Virus record (IMG/VR): IMGVR_UViG_3300021373_002789
Span: 1-22,844 of that record
Strand: one strand, 5' to 3'
From: a virus
DNA length: 22,844 bases
Part shown: piece after piece, positions 1 through 9,800 of the stretch
Position numbering within the stretch: the first letter of the stretch is position 1
Layout: each line of letters starts with the position of its first letter
Made by a program: the position numbers and the translations under genes
Notes under the pieces: model-generated
What the model saw: the letters and a program-made list of their open reading frames with translations, nothing else
The model's database searches: none
What the model was told of the DNA's origin: nothing

Positions 1-408
1 AAAGGCTCCTGCGTCTAGCGTATCTGAATCTGGTGAATCATCTCCTATCATTATAGGTACAAACTCGAAGTTTCCTTCGCTAGTTTCGCGGTATACTTTT
101 AGTTGATTATCATCTGTGTCGTACCAAGTGTCTCCTTCTTCTACATTTGAGCCGGTTGGCACGTCATCGGAACGAAAGTTTTGGTCTGCGAGCTGCTGAA
201 TAGCATCTCGAATATTTGTAGCTGTAACAGTTCCATGAGGTTCAAAACCCACATCTGCGGCGGCTACGAAAGTTGTAGGAACTGCTAAATTATTAATTTC
301 TACTACAGTAATATCTTCATTTATTGCAATTTCGACTTTGCCGGCCTCTGTTATCGAAACTTCTGTAACATCTTCCGTAATATCTACTGTAGTATATGCT
401 TGTGACAT
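1..408 (-). CDS. Fibre-like virion protein, 3' end cut by window edge
   Basis: The first 136 residues are visible; the frame is still open at base 1, so the C-terminus lies outside the window. I chose the ATG at 408 because its A is also the last base of the upstream gene's stop (TAATG), the coupling seen at other junctions here. Residues 1-45 are acidic and beta-prone. Residues 51-75 hold a module of the kind found in phage tail fibres (VGFEPHGTVTATNIRDAIQQ), and residues 91-118 hold a second one (EGDTWYDTDDNQLKVYRE), which recurs in fibre and baseplate proteins of many environmental phages. There is no signal peptide or membrane segment. It lies directly downstream of a small virion-like protein under a shared promoter at 769-797, so I infer an adhesion or tip-accessory role. 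The specific ligand and true length are unknown. Confidence 0.75.
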   Translation of the reverse strand, partial: MSQAYTTVDITEDVTEVSITEAGKVEIAINEDITVVEINNLAVPTTFVAAADVGFEPHGTVTATNIRDAIQQLADQNFRSDDVPTGSNVEEGDTWYDTDDNQLKVYRETSEGNFEFVPIMIGDDSPDSDTLDAGAF

Positions 409-749
409 TATCGTGTAACTTCTTGGTTAAGTGTAACCTCTCCCTGTAAAAGGCGTTTAACAACTGTATCGCTTGCTGTAAAAATTTCTAAGTCATAATA
501 GTATCGACCTGCGGAAATTGCTGAAGAAGTAGCATTTGGGAGCTCCATAGTTATAGCGCCTGCAGCTGAATCCGTAATAGTACAAAGAAAGCTCGCAGCA
601 GCGGAACCAGAAGCATCTTTTTTAGTGCGCAACTGTGCCCTCGCGGAATAGTTAGTGAGATTCTTGATGGAACCCTGCTCCTTTACGACTAAGTCAATGC
701 TAAAGTCTGAGCCTTGGTCAATAACTAGATTATATGTTGCTGCTGCCAT
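408..749 (-). CDS. Small beta-rich virion protein (BppU N-domain-like)
   Basis: This 113-residue protein has no signal peptide or membrane helix. Its pattern of alternating beta strands (LVIDQGSDFSIDLVV near the N-terminus, ARAQLRTKK at about 36-44, ITMELP at about 65-70, GRYYYDLEI at about 81-89 and LLQGEVTLNQEV at the end) looks like the beta-sandwich at the N-terminus of baseplate and fibre proteins such as BppU. Such domains usually dock a receptor-binding protein onto the tail. The ATG at 749 is preceded by a good Shine-Dalgarno (AGGAG at 756-760, 6-base spacing). The gene is the first after a consensus promoter and is stop-start coupled (TAATG at 406-410) to the fibre-like gene downstream. 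I infer an adaptor between the tail tip and that fibre. The fold assignment rests on pattern only and is moderate. Confidence 0.75.
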   Translation of the reverse strand: MAAATYNLVIDQGSDFSIDLVVKEQGSIKNLTNYSARAQLRTKKDASGSAAASFLCTITDSAAGAITMELPNATSSAISAGRYYYDLEIFTASDTVVKRLLQGEVTLNQEVTR

Positions 750-755
750 TTATTT

Positions 756-760
756 CTCCT
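756..760 (-). promoter_or_regulatory. Shine-Dalgarno of the small virion protein gene
   Basis: The minus strand reads AGGAG followed by 6 bases and ATG. With the promoter at 769-797 the expected transcript begins near 762, giving a leader of only about 13 bases that consists almost entirely of this ribosome-binding site. Confidence 0.75.
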
Positions 761-768
761 ATTGTGGA

Positions 769-797
769 ATTATAGCCCACAGGACATACTATGTCAA
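769..797 (-). promoter_or_regulatory. Perfect-consensus sigma70 promoter (P2)
   Basis: The minus strand carries TTGACA (797-792), a 17-base spacer (791-775) and TATAAT (774-769): an exact match to the sigma70 consensus in both boxes and spacing. An A-rich run (AAAAAATAAA, 809-800) sits just upstream of -35, where an UP element would lie. It occupies the 67-base gap after the gpJ stop and drives the small virion protein and the fibre-like gene. A block of 19 bases (791-809) is shared, with one mismatch, with promoter P1 at 18257-18285. There is no terminator hairpin before it, so read-through from gpJ can also reach these genes. Confidence 0.88.
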
Positions 798-816
798 GGT
801 TTATTTTTTGGAGGTA

Positions 817-3800
817 TTATGCGAGGTATCCAATTCTCACTCGTAGACCACCGGAATCTCGTATGTCAATTCTCGAGTTTCCACTGTTGTAGTCCATATA
901 AATACCTGCGTTGTTTGATTGATTGTCATTATTTGAAATTTGTAACTGATCTGCTGTAATAGACCCTGCAGCTATTTGAGTAGCAGTAATTAAATTAGCT
1001 GCTATCTTATCCGCTGTAATTGTATTTGCTTTTAGCATATCTGTTTCTATGCTATTTGCTTGAACAATATCTGCAATCAGAGTGCCCGTTTGAGTAATGC
1101 TCGAGTCGCCAATAGTTACTAACTGTAAATCAGTAATAACTTCACTTGCTGCTTTTCTTTTTCCCGTACCACTATCTAATACTACAAACTCATCAGAAGT
1201 TGTTATAGTTTGAGTCATGTCGGCAAGAGTAGATAAGTCAGTGCCTCCAGAGGCAGCATCAGCAAAACTTAAATTACCGTTTCCGTCTGTAGTAATTACC
1301 TGACCATTTGAGCCGTCTGCCGTAGGGAACGTGTAAGTATCGCTTCCTATATTTAATTTAAGCTTTGTTGCTTGAACAACCATCGGACGATAGACGCTTG
1401 CATTTCTATCATAAGCGTTTAAGCGCACTTCATTATCTGTACCGGCTTTTGGATTGATTTCAAGCCCGCCCGCATCTCCTGAAGTTACTGCAAATACGTT
1501 ATCTGTTCGTGTTCCACCTACATTTAACTTTGCAAGGAAACCTTGTCGAGAAGTATCGAGGAAAGTTGTTCCTCCCATCTGGAGAGGCGCATTCTTAAAG
1601 TTAATAGTATCACTGGTACTTTCAGTAATATCTAAGAAATTTACGTTTCCTGCATACAATCGAATACGATCTGTATCAAACTGCATATAGGTATCATCGT
1701 CCCCATTATGAGAAATTCTACGAGGTATCTCTAATGAGTTATGTCTTAAAAGCATTCCTTGAGTTAAACTAACGGCCTGTCCTGCCGTAACATCTGAAGA
1801 GCTTAGCTCAAAACTCATGGTTCCCGCCGAGCTTGTAGCGTCTACATTTGTTTCAATACGAGCGGACTGCCCACTAACTTCAGGAGTGCCTGACGTATGA
1901 TTAAAGGTTACATTTGCATTTCCATACCCGTCATTCACAGTAAGAGCTACAGGACCGCTTCCTCTGCCAGCAATAAGTTTCCCGCTGGTAGAGTAGTCTC
2001 CTGTACCGCTTGTTTTAGAAGATAGCCCATTAAAGCTCAATCCTGTAATATACCCATTAGGGTTTGTAGCATTATAAGGAGTAAATCCGAGAGCTCCTGT
2101 TACATCACTACTTGAAATACCTGTAATGTACCCGGAAGGGTTAGTAGAGTTATAGGGAGTAAATCCAAGAGCCCCAGTTACATCACTACTTGAAATACCT
2201 GTAATGTACCCGGAAGGGTTAGTAGAGTCATAGGGAGTAAATCCAAGAGCCCCAGTTACATCACTACTACTTATACCGGTAATATATCCAGAAGGGTTAG
2301 TAGAGTTATAGGGAGTAAATCCAAGAGCCCCAGTTACATCACTACTACTTATACCGGTAATAAAACCTGAATCATTAGTAAGGTCTGACGTATTTGAGGG
2401 AATTGATGTATTACCGGCGAGAGCAGTAGTAGCACTTGTGCCTAATGTCAATCCAATCTTTGTAATATCAGGCTGACGAACGTAAAGCTCTTTGTTGCCC
2501 ATACCGCTCCAGTTAAGAATAACTAAAGATACATATCCATCTTGTGTAGCAGTATACTCTCTTTCAAAAGTAGTCCAAGCCGCAGGGGCCGCTCCATTTT
2601 CATACCAGTCAGTAACACCTGAATCGTCTTCTTGTACAAAAGGAGACCCATTGGCAGAGCTGTTTGATACATGAGTTTTGCCATCTGGCATAGTTCCATT
2701 GTGTTGATACAAGCGTAGGTATACGCCATCTGAATCAGCGGCACTTGCTTTGATTGTAACTGTGAATCGAATTGTTTCTCCATTTTTGATTCTTACAGCA
2801 CGGAAAGCTGCACCTATGCTCGTATCATAGTCTCCAGTAATGACTAAACACTTTTCTGTTAGATCCCAGTAAACTGAATTTTCTGCTATAGTAGTATTCG
2901 TTGCAGCATAAGTAGGCTCCCACCCAAACCCTCTTGCCAGTGCTTGTAGGGTTTCGTCTGCGATATTTACTGTAGCAGCACCTGAAGTTGCTCCTCCACT
3001 TAATCCTGTTCCTGCTGTAACAGTAGTAATATACCCAGCACTTGCGTGATTCCCCCAACCATGAGCAGTGTTCCAATTAGCAGAGTTGTCAGTAATGACA
3101 CTATACGATCCCGAACCATTGGTGGTCATCAGACCTGCAGAGCCAAAGTCTCCATCTACAATTGCGGTTCCGAGAGAAGTTAAATATCCCTGAGTAGAGT
3201 GGTCCCCCCAACCATACGCAGTATCCCAGTTGGAGGAGTTATCAGCGACAATACTATAAGAGCCCGCACTAGCCCCTCTTTTCATCAAACCTGTAGAAGT
3301 AAAATCACCGTCTACAACTACATCTGCGTGAGAAGTCTGTGAAGTCAAGAAACGTCCATCAATATCTACAGTTACAGTACCTCCGTCGACTTGATTAAGA
3401 GTTATAACTCCATTGTCGCTATTAAAAGAAGCGGATGCTATGCTGTTATTATAAGCAGTGTTCCAGTTGGAAGAATTGTTTGTAAAGTCGCTAGTATCAT
3501 ATAATTTTACCCAGCTCGTATTCGCAGCGCCAGAACCATACATGCTTCGTACATATACATCGCTACTACTATAATCAATAAATAGCTGGGTAGTTCCGTA
3601 GCCTCCACTATTCGCACCTTTCTGTACGAGTAAAGATCCGGCTCTATTATTTGGCCAGTTGTCTCCGTTTGTAGCATCTACGTTAGCTAACTGATGGTAA
3701 AATCCAGCATCATCGGCTTGAGCGTAGTCATCAAGGTCAACAGCCCCTAGTTCGGTTGATGTAACCGGAGAAGCTTTTGCAGGAACAGCAGTTAGATACC

Positions 3801-6800
3801 CAGCACTTGCGTGGTTACCCCAACCATAAGCAGTGTTCCAATTAGTTGAGTTACCTCCTGTAGCTGTTACTGTACTTGACGCTGTAATAGTTCCCGTAAC
3901 ATCAAAGTTTTTCAAACTCTTTACAATATTTGCATGGCTTTCAAATATGTTGGTAGTTCCGATACGATGAACAATTTCTTGAGAAGAAGAGCTGAGTGTT
4001 AAAGCGTCTCCACTTGTAGCGTTTTGAGTATCTATAGAATAAACTACAGCATCACTACTGTTTTTGAAATAAATGTGATGGTCATCGTCATCAGTAGTGT
4101 CTTTTAGCTCAAGAGTTGGTCCGCCGCTATGTAGCTTAACAGTGCTTGTAAAAGTTTTTATTCCTCCAACAGTTTGAGTGCCGGTTGTACGAATAACAGT
4201 GCTATCTACCGCGAATTCACCTGCTGCACTTTTATCAATGCCGGATCCTCCAGACAAAGCCGCTATAACACGAGAGTCTAAGTAGTAAAGATTATTATCG
4301 CCTTCTGTTAAGTCATCAGTTGTTAAAGTACCAAAACTAGAAGGAGAGCCTACAATATCTCCGATAAAATCACCGTAAAAAGTATCTGCGGTTACATTTG
4401 TATTTCCAAAATTCCAACCTGCTAAATTACTATTTGGTCCAAGACCCGTCTCTGCATATACTAATCTTACGTTATCTGAATCTCCTCGCTCTACTTCTAG
4501 TCCTGCTGTAACAGTATTAGCAGGAGTTCCTGTTTGGCCACTATTTACAACAATTATGTTATCCTCAACGGTTAAAGTAGCAGTGTTAATAGTAGTACTT
4601 GTGCCATTCACAGTGAAATTACCAGTAACAGTAACATTGTCCGAAAACGTCTTGTTTCCTCCGATTGTTTGAGCACCCGTTGTACGAACTACTGTGTTAT
4701 CTACTTGAATATCATCGGCGTTTGCGGTAATTCCATCTCCGCCAATAACATTTAAAGTCTTATTGTAGTTACCACTTGTAGCGCTACCTCCTCCAGTAAG
4801 TCCAGTACCCGCAGTAACAGTGACTCCTGTAATATCTCCCACATTTGTAGTGTACCCAAAACCTGTTACAAAGTCGTATACATGATCGCCTGTAGGTATT
4901 GTAGTAGCTCCATCAGTAACAGCCCCGGTATTTACACTTAAACTAACGGAGCCGGAGGTTCCTCCTCCAGTAAGTCCAGTACCTGCGCTTACATTTGTAA
5001 TATCACCAGTATTAGTAGTGTAGCTATACGATAAAATCTTATCCTCAACAGCGGCCGCAGTCATTAAATGAACGTCGTCATTTTCAAAAGTTGCCCCACC
5101 GGTAAGCAATGAGCCCGTAGCTATTTCTGAAGTAGTTAGTCCGGAAACATTTAAAGTAACAGAACCAGAAGCTCCGCCTCCCGTGAGTCCAGTACCCGCA
5201 GTTACATTTGTAATGTCTCCAGCGTTTGTAGTATAGTTAAAACTTTCAATTCTATCGTTAATTGCAGATGCAGACATCAAGCGAGTGTCAGAGTCTTCAA
5301 AAGTTTCTCCTGCAATAATTAAACTGCCTGCTGCTATTTCGGATGTAGTTAGTCCGGAGACATTCAAAGCTACAGTACCTGAGGTTCCTCCTCCGGTAAG
5401 ACCTGTTCCGGCGGTAACTCCTAGTATATCTCCAGTAGCTCCAGTAGCTACAGCAGTTACTCTGCCATAAGCGTCCAGAGTTATAGTATCAATTTTTGTA
5501 CCGTTCGCCGTTGAGCCATAAGTAGCTGCTCCAGGTCCGGCAGTATTAAGTGCTAAAGTTACTCTATTATTGTTGTCATCATCTGTTGCCGTTATTTCTG
5601 TGTGTAGATTGTGGTCAAATAATCCGCCTGCTATATCTCTGATTTCTTCGTTGCTTTTCTGTGTATTAGCAGCGGTGATTGTGCCATCCGCGTCAATAGT
5701 AATGTTTGTTCCTGCTGTAAGAGCAGCAACAACATTTACTGTATCAGTTACATCTGCATTATCTTCAATAGCGTCAAGCTTTGTTTTGTCTCCATCAGCA
5801 AAAGCACCTTCAGAAGGCTTTGGTTGAAGATTAGAAATAGTAACGCCCTTAACGCCTGCTAAGTCAGTCAACTCATCGTCCATTAACGCGCCAGCAGTTC
5901 TAACATTTGCTGTATCTGTTACATCTGCATTATCTTCAATAGTGGATAGTTTAGAATTGAGAGCATTTGTAAAGTTATTATCAGTCTGGCTAGCTACACT
6001 AAAATCTAGGCTATTTCCAGCATCATCATAAGTAACAGTAATACCAGATTCAGTGTTTCCAGAAACCATTCCTCCTACAATATCTTGTACTTCCTCGGTA
6101 GTAAGAGTTTGATTTGAAGAAGAAATAGTACCGTCCGCAGCAATAGTAATATTTGTGCCTGCTGTAAGAGCACCTACAACGTTCGCTGTATCGGTAACAT
6201 CCGCATTTTCTTCTATATTATCTAGTTTGGTTTTTAAGGTGTTTGTAAAGTTATTGTCAGTTTGGCTTGCCGCACTAACAGTTGCTTCAGTTCCATTTAC
6301 CGAAAGATTTAATCCTGTAGTAAAATTAAAGGATGCGATACCGGTTCCTTCACTGGTATTATCTTCTTTTACTTCAATATCTGCTGCTGCAGTTGCGTTA
6401 ATTGTAGAAGACGCATCAATAGTAACACCATTCAATTCTAAGTCACTGCCATCAAATAGAATATATTTGTTTGAGTTACCGAATACCATTTTGCCGCCTG
6501 TAAGATTTAAGAAGGCGCCGCTTTCTGTACCAGAAGGGGCTGCGTCCGCATCTGGAATAGTGCCGCCCTGCATAGTACCTGCAGTTACCGCGCCTAAATC
6601 TGCTGAAAGCGCAGATAGGTTTGTTGCTGTAATATTGCTAGCAGTAATAGTAGTTGCATCAATAATTGTTGATACAATTGAGTTTGACTTAATGTGCGAA
6701 GATTGAATAGTAGAAGCAGTAATTAATGAAGACACAACAGAGTTTGATGTAATCATATCTGCATTAATACTGTTTGCCGCGATCTCATTTGCACTAATAC

Positions 6801-9800
6801 TGTTTGCCGCGATCTCATTTGCACTAATACTGTTTGCAGCAATTTCGTCTGCCGTAATAGTGTTTGCTTGAATCTTATCAGCAGTAATTGAGTTTGCCGC
6901 GATTTTGTCTACACTAATACCACCATCTTTTACAGCGATTGTTCCGTCGTCAAGAGTCTCTGTAGTACCCTCCGCATCATCAGAAGCGCTTCGCAAAGTA
7001 ATAAAGTTGTTTGTAGAAATAGTGCTACCACTCTTGGTAATTTCAGCAAAAATAGAATCGTTTGCATAGTCAGGACGGAAAGCAGAACGATATCCTGTAA
7101 TATTTGTTTTTGCAGTATCAAAAGTACGATCAATTAGTAGTTTAGTATCTGATATAATACCAATTACAACTGCTCCATCGCCTTCAGAAGGACTAGTTGA
7201 GTTTTGTAGATTTAGTACATCTCGTAGCTTTACATTGGTATTAAAACCGCTTCCAGTAACTTCATTAGAGTTTGCAGCAACAGACACAGTGCCAATAGAT
7301 GTCCAGGCAGTTGAAATAGCAGAATTTCCTGTACCTACATCTCTGTAAAACTGTAAGTCAGAAAGCGCAGTTGAATCATACTCTAATAATTTTAGAGAAG
7401 GTGTAGCAGTGTCCAAATAAAGATAATATTCTTCATCTGTAGAAATATTTGATACGTTTTTAGTACCTGTTATAGTGTAAGTAACAAAGGGGTTTGTTAT
7501 AGAAGCTACACTTGCATTTGTAGCTTGAAACTTAAAATGATTATTAGAATCTATTACACCTTGTGCAGTTGAGATTACTCCTTTTGGAATACCTCCTGCC
7601 ATACGAGGAACATTTTCTCCATAGGGGTCATAAACTCCGTAGTCAATCGCAGTGTAAGAAGATCTATTTCCTTGTCTTGAAACAGCTCGTACCTTAAATG
7701 TTACACTTCCATTTGGTACATTATTAAACACTACTTGTCGAGAGTTTGTTTTTATAGGATTATCTACACCTTCTATAGAATGTAAAACTTCGTACTGTAC
7801 TATAGAGTCTGCATCCGACTCTGGCTCATCCCACTCGAAAATAAGTTCTTCACCCGGTTTTTTGGCATCTGTTGCAAGCACAACTCTCGGATTGATAGGA
7901 CGAGGTAAAGTAGCGGGTTCGTTTTCTATAAAAATGGAAGCAGGAGTAACCCCTAACTCATACTCTTCTTCAATCGCAGTAAATTTAGCGTCATAGTATT
8001 CAACTGCGCTAATTGCAAAAATATTGGGCTCTTCTTCAGAAATACTGAGTATCTTATACATTTTTTCAGAGCCGTTTACATTTAACCCTCCAGAGGTTTC
8101 TTTTAATGCCCATACAGTATTTGCAGGAGGGTTTGTATCAAAAGTAGCAGACCCGTCTAAAGTAACAGTATTTGTGCTGTTTCCGGGGTTTGATATTTGA
8201 TGTGTTTCTACATACGAATAAGGCTTCCAGATAACAGGAAGCAATTCTGAGCCAGAACTATCTATAAATGCATTAGATGCTTCTTCTTCTGTGTCTAAGG
8301 TTTGGTACGAGTAAGTTCCAGAGCTATACACCCATGCCGCGTCAATTCTTTCCCCTCTAGCATAAGTAAAAGGAACTGCGGTAGGAGTTGTATCATCATA
8401 TATGGTTATAGTGCCCTCTGACGCATTTAACGCTGCAGGCGCAGTTACGAGAGTACTTAACTCATAAGTAGAACCAGAATTAAAGGATACATTTCTATCA
8501 AAAGTTATAGTGCTCGAAGTAGAAGACTTTGTTCTACCACTATAAGATACACCATATCTATCTGCATCTTGCACATTAATAATATCTCCCGGCTTAACAT
8601 AGTGAGCAGCAAGAGAAGTTTTAAATGATACAATTTCTGTTTGATTCTGAGCAGTCCAAAGCTTCCATCGACCATAGCGTATAGCTTGACTTTCCGATGT
8701 TGCTCCAAAAGCAATTACATTTTGAGATATAATTCTGTTACTTCGAACAATACTCTCTCTGTCTTCTACAACCAGAGGCACAGGTTCATAGTTGATAGTT
8801 GGGTCATTCCAAGTAACAACTACTTGATTCATTCTAGTTCGAGAACCTGAAGACTCATAAGAAAAAGCTCCATCAATTACATTACCCTTTGTAAAATTGT
8901 ATACAGGATCTTGAGGTGCGTCTTGCACAGGAGTAATTTTAGAGTCTTGCCAATAGAGTATTCCTAAAAATATAGTTGCAAAGTCTTTTAGTACTTTATA
9001 AATATCTGTTGCTTTTGTTAAAAATACATTCGCGCGAAAACGAGGCTCAACTCCGTAAGCTACACCTGTTCCAGAAATAGAAGTACTTGTAGCTTCAAAA
9101 ATAGTGCCTACATTACTATTCGCAGCACCTAACGTGGTCCAGTCTGTATCTCCTGCTGTATGTATTCTATAAAAGTTTCCTTTTGTTAAAGGTTTAGTAG
9201 AGTCGTATTCAGTACCATCATCTACAAGCTCATCACAGTATCTTGCAATTCTGTACAGTGCAAACTTATCAATTTCTGTATCTGAAATCCACTTACCTGC
9301 CCCGTATCTATTGTTTGTTACAATATCATAAAATACCCATGCAGGGTTATCTGTGTATACGGGAACAGTTCTAAATGTACCATCCCAGAATCCGTCATAC
9401 TTTGCAATTCCATCATCTGAGTATTCTCGAGGCGTGTAAGTATTAGGAATTTTTACAAGTTTTCCTTCTAATAAGTAGCTTCTTTTAGGAATTCCATCAA
9501 ATTGACGAGAAGAAAAATTAATAGAAGCAAGGGCACTATAAGGATAGTTAAGATTATCTTTAATTACAGCACGAAGACTACCAATAGAAGCTTGGGCGGA
9601 TAACTGCCACTTTTTCTTATTTGTATCATTCTCATTCGTACCACTGGATCTTACAGGAAGACCAATATGTCGAGTTATTCTTACAACTCTAACTTGGAAA
9701 TCTTCAAAAGGACCTACTATATTTCTGTATCCATCTAAGTTTACTTGATGGTCAAAAGAAATTGGAGCATTCGTGTTCCCGTAGTGTCTTACATAAGTTC

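Noticed and set aside
6155-6706. Plus-strand open frame of 183 codons, and others such as 5570-5827, 15744-16202 and 20454-20963
   Set aside because: They are antisense to well-supported minus-strand genes, have no domain signal and unusual compositions that mirror the gene on the other strand.
6771-6830. CRISPR-like direct repeats
   Set aside because: The 30-base copies are contiguous with no spacers and encode in-frame decapeptides of the fibre.
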